A stretch of DNA of 64,000 nucleotides, taken from contig NC_061867.1 of the NCBI RefSeq assembly GCF_907164915.1, forward strand, positions 36,689,338 to 36,753,337. Reading direction: 5' to 3'. The stretch is from Impatiens glandulifera (lineage: Eukaryota > Streptophyta > Magnoliopsida > Ericales > Balsaminaceae). A program made the translations under genes and the position numbers. Shown here in pieces: positions 39,911 to 51,560 of this stretch (position 1 is the first letter of the stretch; each line of letters opens with the position of its first letter). Below the pieces are notes generated by a model, which saw only the letters and a program-made list of their open reading frames with translations, made no database searches and was not told the origin of the DNA.

Positions 39911-42114
39911 GAAGTGATCGGGGAACCGAATTCACCAACAGTCGCCTAACTTCATATCTCGAGGAATCTAGTATTAGACACGAGTTGTCTAGTCCCAGAA
40001 CTCTACAACAAAACGGTATTATTGAGAGAAGAGTCAGGACACTAAAGGAAGCAGCGAGATCAATGCTTGTCGACTCAAGTGTTTCTCAGATGTTTTGGGC
40101 AGAAGGCATAAACACGGCTTGCTACACACAAAATAGGTTAATAATCCACAAACGTTTCAATAAAACACCCTATGAATTATTTTACGCGAGAATCCCTACA
40201 ATGTATTACTTTAAAGTATTCGGAAGTAAGTGTTTTATTCATAACAATGTGAAAGAATATTTAACCGCTTTTGATGCTAAAGTAGATGCTGGAATCATTC
40301 TAGGTAACTCATTAATTAGTAAAGTTTTAGAGTATACAACAACCGTACACAAACTGTTGAGAAATCCTTTCATGTTGTTTATGATGAATCTATTGAAAAC
40401 AATTCTATTGATCTCATCGACCTCGCTAACAGATTAGAAGCAATAAGTCTTGAATCTGATAGTGAGGATGAAACTCCCTTTCAAAGGGATTATCCATCTG
40501 ATCAAGTGGTTGATCCGGTTGAAAGTCAACCAGATATCCAAACTTCCGTCCAATAAGTTGTTGACAGTTGGGATATCGTGGGGCCATGTGTTTAGACATC
40601 TAATCCTTTAGGAACAAACATAAATCATTCACCTGAATTGATAATTGGTTATCGTAATTCTCCTCGTATGACAAGACGTCAATTGCTGGATGAGATGGAT
40701 AACTCTGCCTTTATTTCTCAAATTGAGCCTAAGAAAATTGGTGAAACTGTGCTTGATCCAGATTGGATCAATGCCGTGCAAGAGGAGTTAAACCAATTTG
40801 TGAGAAATAAAGTGTGGCATTTAACTCCATGACCGACTAATCAATCGGTTATTAGAACTAGATGGGTTTTTCGAAACAAGCTTAATAAAGATGGTTAGTT
40901 GTAAGAAACAAAGCCCGGTTGGTTGCTCAAGGGTATAGACAGGAAGAAAGCATTGACTTTGATGAGTCATTTGCACCTATAGCTAGACTTATAGCAATCC
41001 GAATCTTCATAGCTTATGCATCTTTTGATAATTTCAAAGTCTTTCAAATGGATGTGAAAAGTGAGTTTTTGAATGGTAACTAAATGAAGATGTTTATGTT
41101 GAACAACCTCCTAGTTTTCTAGATCATACTTTACCAAATTATGTTTATGAACTTGTCAAAGCTTTATACAGTTTGAAAAAAGCTCCAAGAGCTTGGTATG
41201 ACACTTTGACTAAGTTTCTGTTTGATCATGATTTCGTTATTGGGTTATTAGACAAAACACTATTTAGATTTGTTAAAAATTCTCATATTCTACTTGTTCA
41301 AGTATATGTTAATGATATCATATTTGGATCAACTAACCCCAAATTGTTTGAGAAATTTGCCAGGTTGATGCAGAACAAATTTGAGATGAGCATGATGGAA
41401 GAATTAACCTTCTTCCTTGGTCTTCAAGTTCATCAACTTGAAATAGGGACCCTCATCAACTAAACCAAATATACCAAGGAACTGATAAAAGATGTGTGAA
41501 ATGGAGAGTTTCTTTGTTGTTGTCACTCTAATGAGTTCCTCTAGAAAGCTAGAGAAAGATGAAGGTGATCAAAGCATTGACATCACTGCCTATAGAGGGC
41601 TCATCGGCTCTCTGCTCTACCTTACTGCTAGCCGACCCAACATTCAGTTTGTTGTCGGTGTCTGTTGAAGATTCCAGGTTGCAAGATTGATCGAAAAAGC
41701 ACCAGTGGAACTTGCCAGTTTCTCGGTGATCGTTTCATCTCGTGGTTCAACAATAAGCAGACGTCAGTCGCCACGTCTACAGATGAAGCCGAGTATCTTG
41801 TAGTAGGAAGTTATTGTTCTCAGATCTTATAGATTCAACAGAAGCTGAGGGATTATGGAATTGAAGTAGAAAAATCTCTGATTTTCTGCGACAACAAAAG
41901 TTCAATTTCAATCACCTATAATTCAGTTCTGCACTCTCGGACAAAGTAAATCGAAATCCGACATCACTTCATTCGAGAGCATGTCAATTAGAAGCATATT
42001 CGCCTTGAATATGTCCCAATGGATCGATAAACAACAAACATCCGCACGAAGCTACTACTTGAGACTAAGTTTTCTCACTTTAGAAATATTCTAGGGCTTG
42101 TTGATCTTGACTGA
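39911..42114 (+). pseudogene. copia pol remnant: integrase to RNase H, right half (element E)
   Basis: Resumes exactly where 7248 stopped: SDRGTEF, then LSSPRTLQQNGIIERR (39980), FWAEGINTACYTQNR, RT ([33 protein letters not shown] near 41048; [13 protein letters not shown] near 41170; YVNDI at 41305-41316). RNase H is partly deleted: RFQ runs straight into [13 protein letters not shown] near 41675, then TSVATSTDEAEYL, ending LGLVDLD at 42114. In the RT active site the first catalytic aspartate of YVDD is replaced by asparagine. Stops near 40555, 40832 and 41461. Confidence 0.88.
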
Positions 42115-43006
42115 TTTATTTGAACTGATCATGCATACATTGAGGGGGAACATGTTGCTCAAATGTAACTGGACAGACATGTAAACAGAGGTCTCAATAT
42201 GTCAATGGATTAGTAGTCTAAGGAGCATATCTACTTAGACGCAGATTTGCTTAAGCAATCTATGCTTATATTTAGATAAATGTCTTGGTTGATAACCTGC
42301 GAGGTTAGACGTCGAAGTCTATTAGATATTTAGATGTCTGTGAGACTAGCATGATTAGACGCTGACGTCTAACTAGACACACATCTAGCACGTGGTGTTT
42401 TTGCGTAATTAGATGTCCAAAGTCTAATAGACTCTTGGTCGTCTATAAGACAAGCGTGATTAGATGTCTGCATCTAATAGACTCATGCGTCTAATGGACG
42501 TCTATCCAGATTAGAGGCATAGAGTGTAAAAAGTAAGTTAAACATCTAACTACGTGTTTACTTAGACAACTCATCTTCAGGATAGTTGGGACAGCTGTCC
42601 ACTACTATGGTAGCTGTCTATGTACTATTCCTGCCAAAATTAAAGAGTCATTTCTTCAAAGACTTGAAGACATATGTCTCTCAACGTTAAAAGAATTACT
42701 AAAAGTTCTGATACCTTTCATCTGCACGCATGACATTAATGACAATTTTGATGATCATGGTCTTAAATGTTGCTTATTGTAAATGATGCGTCCCTTAGGA
42801 ACATATATCCTTTCATCTTTAAAGATTAATATAAATATTGCATTAATGATCATACGTAATCATTCATCTATAAACGAAACGGTCATATTCAAAGGGTTGT
42901 GTATCCCCTTTCTTCAAATCCTCATTACTCTCTCTAAGAGTTCTTCGTGTGCCTCTTAGTATTCTGCAAGAAATCCTTGCATTTTCATTTCTAAATTGGT
43001 TCTATT
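42115..43006 (+). promoter_or_regulatory. Post-RNase H spacer and ORF2 promoter region of element E
   Basis: No gene. A purine tract TTGAGGGGGAAC at 42140-42151; loose TTAGACG/GTCTAA words 42220-42560; TTCCTGCCAAAA (42628-42639, an E2F-like word with one change); GACATATGTC at 42669-42678, 41 bp on; and CTATAAAC at 42868-42875, about 135 bp before the ORF2 ATG. Same layout as in B and D. Confidence 0.6.
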
Positions 43007-43753
43007 ATGCCATCCACCCTTCAAATCGACTTCAACTTTGTGTCAATGATGGAAATTCCTATTATGGTATCTATCTTCGAATCGCTCAAAGCTTCAGGTC
43101 TTGAAGTTTTTTCTCAAGGCTCCCGTCATCATTCAGGAACCCGAGGTTTGTGAACTCTTCAAAAACGCTGAGTTATACGATAGCAGGATTATCATAGCAA
43201 AAATCTTTGATGATATTGCCTGCTTCACTAAAGGATCGTTTGCTCAGTCCTTCAACCTTTCGACCGATGGGCTATCCGAGTTCACAACGTCTTCAGAAGA
43301 AGTCTTGTCCAAGATGGGACTTGTCTTGTCCGACACACTTCGTGATGGGACTCTGTTCCCATCAATAATTGCGGACTACGGTCCTCCCTGAAAGTTGAGT
43401 TTTTTTTACTCAACGACATCATTTCCCGATCCCTCTTTGCCAAGGGATGTTCTAACTCTTACTTGAAGATGGTCTTCGAGATGATGATTGCTATCACTAA
43501 GGTGACACCAATCAACTTGTCGAGGGTCATTTTCCGCAACCTGATGGGGATGTTTGAAAGGATGTCCCCTGGATATGCTGCTCCGCTAAGCATGTTCGTT
43601 CCTTCTCTTATTTCCAGTGTCGGGGGACCTAGGATTCTCATCAAATCATCGAGATTCTTGAACTATCAAAAGGTTCTTGACTACATTATCCAAGCTAGGA
43701 GGCTCAAGCTCAAGAAAAGAAATCGGGAGATCTTTTTTGCCAAAAGAGATTAG
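43007..43753 (+). pseudogene. ORF2 of element E, short form
   Basis: ATG 43007: MPSTLQIDFNFVSMMEIP, FESLKASGLEVF, then a frameshift near 43100. Continues VCELFKNAELYD, FTKGSFAQSFNLSTDGLSEF to a stop at 43389, then FEMMIAITKVTPINLSRVIFRNL and GYAAPLSMFV, ending LKLKKRNREI...AKRD at 43753. Same length class (about 250 codons) and same order of blocks as D ORF2. No membrane segment seen. The following 43754-43965 is AT-rich without a gene. Confidence 0.75.
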
Positions 43754-43965
43754 TAGGAATCTTCCCTCTCGATAATGTTAAAAAGTTGGAAAAGGAAAGA
43801 TATGGCCTTAGATTTAGGGGTAAAGAAAATCTTTTGCTACTTTTAAAAAAATTTCGATCATGCTATGTATCTCATAAACTCTTGAAAGTATAAATATATG
43901 AGCTTCTATTGCTTTTCTAATTGTGCTTATATGGTATAATTAATTAACTAAGTTTTAACATCATC

Positions 43966-43979
43966 AAAAAGGAGTAAAT
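43966..43979 (+). promoter_or_regulatory. Polypurine tract of element E
   Basis: AAAAAGGAGTAAAT directly before the 3' LTR start at 43980. Confidence 0.75.
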
Positions 43980-46056
43980 TGTTGGGTCAAATTTAATTTG
44001 ATTAACATTATTTTGATGATGTATGAGTAAAACTTAACTATGATTAAAAGTTGAATAATCGAAGCTAAGTCGTCTAATTGTTTTTATGCAGGTGCAACAG
44101 ATATGGATAACTTAGACGTGGTCTAAGTAGGCTAATTAGACGTGTTGCTAGTTAGACGTGCCAATTTAACGGATACATTGTTAGATGTGCCAGTCTAACA
44201 GATACGTGGTTAGACGTGCGCGTCTAATAGATACGTAGTTAGACGTTCTAGTCTAACAGATACGTAGTAGACGTGCCAGTCTAATAGATACTTAGTTAGA
44301 CGTGCCAGTCTAACATATACGTAGTTAGACGTGGTCTAAGCAGGCTAATTAGACGTTTTGCTAGTTAGATGTGTCAGTCTAAAAGATACGTAGTTAGACG
44401 TGTCAGTCTAACAAATACGTAGTTAGACGTGTCATTCTTACATATGCGTAGTTAGACGTGCCAATCTAATAGATACGTAGTTAGACGTACCAGTCTAACA
44501 TATACATAGTTAGACGTACTAGTCTAACAAATATGTAGTTAGATGTTCAAGTCTAACAGATACGTAGTTAGACGTGCTAGTCTAATAAATACGTAGTTAG
44601 ACGTGCTAGTCTAATAGATACGTAGTTAAACGTGCAAGTCTAACAGATACGTAGTTAGACGTGCAAGTCTAATAGATATTTAGTTAAACGTGCCAATATA
44701 ATAGATACGTAGTTAAACATGTCAGTCCAACAGATACGTGGTTAGATGTGTCAATCTAACAGATACGTAGTTAGACATACATATCTAACAGATATGTAGT
44801 TAGACATGCTAGTCTAACAGATACGTAGTTAGACGTGCAACTCTAATAAATATGTAGTTAGACATGTCAGTCTAACAAATACGTAATTATACGTGTTAGT
44901 TTAACATATACATAGTTAGAAGGGCAAGTCTAATAGATACATAGTTAGACGTGCCAGACTAACATATATGTAGTTAGACGTGTAAGTCTAATACACACGT
45001 AGTTAGACGTTGACTTCTAACTCCTTCAGATTAGACTGAAGAGATATGTAGTTAGACAGTGCAATCTAACTCCAATAGACGTGGTAGTCTAATGGAATGT
45101 GAAGTTAGACGTGGCAGTCAAACTCCATTAGACTTGGTGACCTAATGTAACTCGTTGTTAGAACGTTAGCATCGAACTCCCTTAGACATGGAAGTCTAAT
45201 GGAGCACGTCTAATACCTCGCTTCAATAACCATTTGAAGTTAGCATACATCTACCCACGATCAACTAGTTGTACGCTACTCCTCCTCCACTTTCTCATCC
45301 AGACCAGTACGCCATCTATTTGCATCAAATGAATGAACGCCACGTACGCAAAATATCCCTCAGACTACTTGTTCAGTGTAGGATAGTTTCAGAAGGATAT
45401 CCGACGCACTACCGTTTAGTACAGCCACGTTCCAAGAGAATAGAGTATGATGTACTGTGTCCTTTATGCATTCATTCTATGTGCGCATACCACGTGTCTA
45501 TGAAGAAGATTCGACCGTTGGTGTCCTTCTCTTACAAATAGATGCTCAAGAACAACGGTCGAATCACCGATTACTCTTCTTATTTTCTACAATCTTATTC
45601 ATCACTCTTGCACTTAATGATTGTACATCATTTTCCAAGTTTAAGAGGGAGAATCAAAAACACTATTTTGCTGAGAGATATTATTGATCATATTGTAAGT
45701 TGAATAGAGTGTGTTATGTTCAATAGAGTGTTAGCAATTCAGTAAGCTGCATTTGATTCAAAGAAGTTTATTGAATTCCTTCCGGTTGTTGGAAGAAGGG
45801 GTGACGTAGGAGAGTTAGCTCCGAACATCCAAAAACAACTTGTTATGTTATTTACCTTTTGTCTCTCATCATTCATTGGTTCAAAGCTTCAAATATAAAC
45901 AAACTGTTCCGCACTTGAATCGCTTTAAGAGTTTGTGAAGGTTTGCAAAGAATAGAAAGTGATATTAATCCCTAATAGTATTTCTATCAATTCGTTTATC
46001 CGAAGTGTCTAATAATAGTTAGACCCCAATCTCTATTGATTGCATTGATCCTATCA
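43980..46056 (+). repeat. 3' LTR of element E
   Basis: 2,077 bp, TGTTGGGTCAAATTTAATTT ... GATCCTATCA. It has a 29-bp-period array (44105-45215), CCACGTGTCTATGAAG with a G-box near 45490, TTCGACCGTTGGT near 45508, and the U5 leader at 45778-45935. The matching 5' LTR is not in the window, so its target duplication cannot be checked. Confidence 0.9.
44105..45215. repeat. 29-bp tandem array of TTAGACGTGCCAGTCTAA units (E LTR)
   Basis: About 30 units with a period near 29 bp: AGATACGTAG followed by the inverted repeat TTAGACGTGCCAGTCTAA. The TACGTAG spacer is itself palindromic (TACGTA). Units carry scattered substitutions, mostly in the spacer of the inverted repeat. This is the most regular array in the window. 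Confidence 0.92.
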
Positions 46057-46272
46057 ATACTCAAACCTCACAATTTTTAGAGTTGGTCATTATGAATGTG
46101 TCAGATAGTACTAATTTCGAGTATTTTTGAAATGTGATATTTGAATCAACCTGGAAAAGGTCAAAAAGAGCCGGTTCACAAATTAATTATTTATTTTAAA
46201 TATTCGGACATTGTCTTCAAGTATGAACACTATGCTAGAACGGATATAGTTATTTTAATTACTTAGGTTGTA
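46057..46272. other. Unassigned junction sequence
   Basis: About 215 bp between the end of the element E LTR and the truncated RT of element F. AT-rich; no ORF, repeat or LTR feature recognised. It may be older host or element sequence. Confidence 0.5.
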
Positions 46273-48067
46273 AAAATAGGTCATAACCAAACTGTTTTCA
46301 TTGAGTTCATTTTTGAACACCCAGCTTGTTCCTATGACCGATTGATTTTTCTCAAACTAGTTCAATTCCTCTTGCATTGCTAAGATCCAATCGAGATCGG
46401 ACAATGCTTCACCTACATTTTTCGGCTCAATTTGTGATATGAAGGAAGAATTTTCATATTCTTCAAAAAGTTGATGCCTAGTTCGGACAAGTGATGAGGG
46501 GTTACCTATAATAAGTTCAACATGATGATCTATGTTTTTGTTAATGTTCGGTCCGTTAATGTCTTCCAAATGACCGGTTATCTGGTCAAGGTTAGACAGA
46601 TCGATAGACTGATCAGAGTCAGGCCGACCGATTTCCTCAGTGGAAACTGAAGTGTCAACTTCCTATTGTGAAACAACTTGATCCGGCTGAATCTCAACAT
46701 TAATCGTTTGGTTATAGACAAACCTTCTAAAAACCGGAACCTCATCTTCATCATCAGATTGAATATTCAAGTTTTGCAATTTGTTGTGTAAATCAAAGAA
46801 TGATTCAGTATTACTTTCAAATGACTCATCAAAAACAACACGTGAAGATTCTTCACCAGTTAAAGTTCTAGTGTTATATACTCTATATGCATTACTAACT
46901 GCCGAGTAACAACATTATACCGACATCGGATTTTACATCAAAAGCGGTCAAATAATTTTTTCCGTTGATGTGGATGTAACATTTACAGCCAAAGATCCTA
47001 AGATACCGGATGTTAGGAACTCGGTCATAGTATACTTCAAACGGTGTTTTATTGAGCAGTTTGTTTATCATAGAGCAGTTTTGTGTATAACATGCAGTAT
47101 TAATAGCCTCGACCCAAAACTTTTGAGGAATACCTGAATAAGCTATCATGGATCTCGTGGCTTCCTTGAGAGTTCGGTTTTTTCTCTCGACCAATCTGTT
47201 TTGTTGAGGTGTACTAGCACTAAACAACTCGTGCATAATACCGGATTCCTCAAGAAATGCATTTAAAGTATTGTTTGTAAATTCAGTTCCTTTATCACTT
47301 CTAATCCTATTTATGCGTATAGATTTCTCATTCTGTAATCTTTGAAGCAATTTAATCAAATTCGGTGTAGCCTGATTTTTAGAAACCAAAAATATCACCC
47401 AAGTGAATCTAGAATAATCATCAATATGTACCATAGTATAATGCATACCGCCCAAGCTTGTGACCCTAATCAGTCCAAATAGATCCTTGTGAAGAAATTT
47501 TAAGCATCGACTAGATTAAGTTTTCTCTTTACTTTTGAAAGTTGATTTTATTTGTTTCCCCATTTGACATGCAGAACATACTTTATCTTTGGTAAATTTC
47601 ATGTTAGCCATCCCTTCAACTAATCATTTGGTACAAATGTAATTAATGTTTTTGAAGTTCAAGTGATTTAACCGTTTAAGCCAAAGCCAATTTGGATAAT
47701 TCTTAGCTATCATGCAAACCGGGTTTTCGGATTTAGTTTTCCATACTACTTTGTAAATGTTTCATAACCTATTTCCGGTTAGTAAACTGCTACCCTAAGG
47801 GTTCTTAACTAAACATGCATTTTTGTGAAATTCTATAGTATATCATATATGTCACATTTGACTAATGCTTAGCAAATTAAAATCCATGTTTTCAACAAGA
47901 AGAACATTGTTTATCGTTGGGTTGTCATAGACAATCTTACCCTTGCCCACGGCTCAACCTTTAGAGTTGTCGCCGAATATTATCATTGAACCGACTTCCT
48001 GAATAATATTGGTTAACAGGCTGCTATTTCCGGTCATGTGTCTAGAGCAACCGTTGTCCAGATACCA
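46273..48067 (-). pseudogene. copia pol remnant (element F): protease to RT start
   Basis: Minus strand: protease WYLDNGCSRHMTG from 48067 (active-site DSG changed to DNG), GAG-pre-integrase (CSACQMGKQIKSTF near 47565), integrase open 46895-47455 (MGGMHYTMVHIDDYSRFTWVIF; SDKGTEF; STPQQNRLVERKN; FWVEAINTACYTQN), RT start (HHVELIIGNPSSLVRTRHQL, 46357-46569) up to LNENSLV at 46273, where unrelated sequence begins. Before the frame breaks, pol is +1 relative to gag. Confidence 0.85.
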
Positions 48068-48140
48068 TTCAAAATTTCCCAGCCGCTTGTTCTTCTTAAA
48101 CTGCAGAATACAAATATTTACACATATTTGGTACCCACAT

Positions 48141-49291
48141 TCACTTAGGTCTGCGGTTGATTAGTTCCTTAGGAATCCATATTTTGATTATTTGAATGGC
48201 TTTCCCAATATAGTATTAATATATTTATCGGTACCAGGCTTGTCTCTCTATGTCTGCCTCTTTGTACCTCATTATGTAATGATTCTGAAAGTTGATAGGA
48301 TCTATTTGAATATCTATCGGTTTCTCTTATTACCGAACGAATGGCCTTCTCTTAGGATGAAGCCATTTTGTCGTGTCGGTTGGACCTACATATTTGATTT
48401 CTTTGGCCAATTTTGAATCATGATCTGCTTCATCATTGGTTGAACTAATCTTGACATAGCTTATGAATGGAAGCTTGTCTTTGCTGAGGTTCATTCCGTT
48501 GGAAGATTTCCATTTAGTCGATTTACTACCTTTATATCCGATATCGAACTTGCTGTTGGGATGTCTTTTATAGGTTGACATCTGGCTTACAGCTTCACTA
48601 GACTTCTTCCAAGCAACCATTGAACTGTCTCCTTGAGCTTTTCATTCTCACAGGAAAGTTCAATCGGTTCATCGGTCTTTGTTCCACTCAATTTACCGGT
48701 TTGAAAATTACTCGGTTCGTCGGTATGGACATTCAGCCGGGTTGGTACAAGAGTAGGCAGGTTCTTGAACTCAATGATCATGTCATTAGAGTAGTAACCA
48801 AGTATTATCTAGTAAATTCCTCACAAGAAAAAATCAAATACCTCATCCTCCTTGGTCATAAGACAAGTGATTCCTTTGTCATCGTAATCCGAGTCCGTTT
48901 GAGCCCACAAACTCCCACCATCGTCGGGTATCAATGCCTTTTAAACCTCATTGCCTTCACTGGATTGCTGATTTTCACCCCTTAGGTTATTGTCATCCGG
49001 TATTCGGTCATCCGGTCTTCGGTCATCTCTTCTTGGTCTTTTGCAATCCGACCTATAGTTACCTAAAGCATTATAGTTAAAACATCTTACATTGGATTTG
49101 TCACCGTAGTTGTGGTTGAAGTTGTTTGACGGTTGATTCTTCTTTATTAATTTTCCAAAATTTCTTGCAAGCATAGCCATCGCATCCTCATTAAATTGTT
49201 CTGCTATTTTAACCGATGCAGGAATGGTTGGCTCGACGGATGTCACTAGAGCTTTGGTTGCGGTTGACGTTGAAGCCTCATCTTCGATTCG
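48141..49291 (-). pseudogene. copia gag remnant (element F), 5'-truncated
   Basis: Starts mid-protein at IKSRIEDEASTSTATKALV (49290), fused directly to the U5 part of an LTR. The zinc knuckle near 49070-49110 reads CFNYNALGNYRSDC, so one cysteine and the histidine are lost. C-terminal blocks MVAWKKSSEAVSQMSTYKRHP and KLPFISYVK, ending IWIPKELINRRPK before a stop at 48141. Close to the gags of C and H. Confidence 0.82.
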
Positions 49292-49914
49292 AGATTTTAT
49301 GGATGTTCGGAGATAAAACTCATACGTCACCCCTTCTTCTCAATAAACGAGAAGGATATTCCCTAAGAATATTCAAACACAATACAACACACGATCGAGT
49401 CTTATTTACAGCTAGATATTCACTTTACAACTCTCACACAGAATTGTAATACACTTGATTCACAAATACAACTTAATGCTTGCTTTTCTTTTTACAGATA
49501 GAAATTTCCAGATTGTTCATGTAGTTGTATATCAAGCGTTAGGATATTTCAAGGATCAAGAACTTGTAACTCGTGTCTCGTTTTTCAGTTCTTCAGCTTC
49601 CTCCTTTTATAGTGGTAATATGACAACTGTCATATTTCTCTTTCTGATTTGCATCTAATGCAGTTGGTGTAGTTGGTCAAAAGGGGTCGCATAACATTTA
49701 ATGCGGTTGAAGCTTCCCAAGGCATAATGCAACGCCGACTCAAATTAGGTAATTGTTCACTTGATAGTTGTACTCTGGACGGTTATACTTTTAATGGTTA
49801 CATGCTCCTTGAAAACTGTTTTTTAGCTTTATACCAACCCACGTAACTGTGCATCTAACAATTACCTATTGCTTGCAGACTTAACAGTAACTTGTATTAG
49901 AGAGGAAAAGACAC
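49292..49914 (-). repeat. Partial LTR of element F
   Basis: Minus-strand LTR piece. It enters in mid-U5 (CATCCATAAA block at 49292-49300), with the TGACGTATGAG block and GAGAAGAAGG hairpin arm near 49310-49350, and a TATA box (CTATAAAAGG at 49603-49612) with ATGACAGTTGTCATATT next to it. It is cut at 49914 by the LTR of element G. Loss of the U5 end, primer site and gag start in one step is implied at 49291/49292. Confidence 0.8.
49603..49637 (-). promoter_or_regulatory. LTR promoter of element F
   Basis: Minus strand: AAATATGACAGTTGTCATATT then CTATAAAAGG. Same two-part layout as in C and the solo LTR; TGACA...TGTCA is a perfect inverted repeat around GT. Confidence 0.7.
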
Positions 49915-51155
49915 CGTTACGATCGGGATAGCCGATAGAGAACAGAGGTTCGGCTAAAGGAAACCTCTTAACACACACAACAGTTAGCGCTAATTCGGTT
50001 AGGAAATAACATTGGTCTTAACACAACACAGACCATTACAAACTCTTGAACCGAGTTCAAGGGCAGAAATGTTTGTATCAACCTGAAGCAACACACACAG
50101 ATCAAATAGAAATACGAATGGAGAAGGGTCGGTTAGAATATGGAGAAACTAGTTTGGTTAGTTAAATGACTGGAAATGAGTAAAGAACACAAAACAAAGG
50201 TTTTTTGGATGTTTGGATATGAAACTCCTACGTCACCCCTTCTTCTCAAACAACGAGAAGGATATTCAACCACACAATATAACACACGATCGAGTCTTAT
50301 TTATTGCTCGATGTTCACTTTATAACACTCACACAGTATTGTAATACACTTTTACAAATATGTAAATACCCAGAACTTAACAGTTTGTTTTTATCACTCA
50401 ATAGCTTTGTAAATTTCTCAAGGTATGTTTTCAAGAGTGAAAGGATCGTGCAAGGAGCTAGAGTCCAGAGTGAAAAAAAGAACCAAGAAAAACTTTTAGC
50501 AGCTCTTTAACTTCCTTTTGTAGTATAAACATGACAACAGTCATATTTCTCTCTCTAGAATGGTTGGTCAAAAAGATCAACAATGCATTTAATGCGATGG
50601 AAACTTCCCAAGGTATGATGTTGTGCCGACTCAAATCAGGTAACTTGTACGTTTTGTATTTGTACACTTGGCAACTGTACATTTGACGGTTGCCTGCTCC
50701 TTGGAGGTTTCTTCTGGATTTATACCTAATCAGGTAACTGTTCATCTGACAGTTACCTGTAGTCTAATCAGCAGACTTTTTTCAGAAGACAAGTGACCCA
50801 GTCTGAACCTTTGAGGACCTTCCTCTACACATTCCCAATGAATATATGTTTGTATCAACACGTCAACTGCCAATATATCGATATCTTTGATTTTATTTAA
50901 ACTGTCCAGGGAAAATGTATGTTTCCTTAGGATTTAATCTGACCGAACACATATCGGTTGATAACTTGACCGGTCTTGAAGTTTAGTCAAGCCGGACTTC
51001 CGAGAAGATGAGTAAGAAGTTTCGGTTTGTGTTGTTTTAGGAGAATAGTTTTGACTGGTCAGGTTGAAAGTATGTACCTGCACATAAAATTGAATTTAAT
51101 TAAGTTCTTTTAGATAGTTAATTACTTATTAATTAACTATCTAATTTTTCTAACA
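49915..51155 (-). repeat. 3' LTR of element G
   Basis: 1,241 bp, minus strand TGTTAGAAAAATTAGATAGT ... CGATCGTAACG (last A replaced by G). Same family as the solo LTR at 1691-3017. U5 leader near 50050-50260 (hairpin CCTTCTCG...GAGAAGAAGG). The promoter near 50515-50555 keeps ATGACTGTTGTCATGTTT but has TATACTACAAAAGG for the TATA region. Confidence 0.9.
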
Positions 51156-51437
51156 ATTTCTCCAATTTTGATTATTTAAGTTAAATATTCAAAACCCTGT
51201 AATCGTTGGCCGATTTTAAAGAACTTTTATTTATTTGGCCGGTTTTAGAAAACGGTTTGATTTAATTATAGAGTTTTGAAGAAAATTTTGAGAAGAATTT
51301 TGTATGTAAATCAATTTCTCTGTTTTTAATATTTTTAAAATAAAAGTATCAAAACCATCAATTTTAACAGAAAGTGAATAGCGAATAATATATATTTAAA
51401 AATAATATCATAGGTTTTTCCAAAATATTCATAAGTC

Positions 51438-51474
<37 letters not shown>

Positions 51475-51560
51475 AAACCGAATAATGTAGATTTCCAAAA
51501 ATATCATAAGTTTCCAGTTATAAAATATATATAATTAAAAAGAGCTTAGAGGTTGAGAAT
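51156..51560. other. 3' non-coding end of element G
   Basis: On the minus strand AAAATTGGAGAAAT abuts the LTR (polypurine tract, 51156-51170). An AT microsatellite lies at about 51440-51470. Otherwise AT-rich without a gene. The C element has an AT microsatellite in the same place (22528-22549). Confidence 0.75.

Noticed and set aside
44105..45215. CRISPR-like look of the regular 29-bp array
   Set aside because: There are no unique spacers of fixed length and no cas genes. Units are contiguous variants of one sequence inside a plant LTR.
46057..46272. Host gene or exon between elements E and F
   Set aside because: The 215 bp are AT-rich with no sizeable ORF or splice-site pattern.
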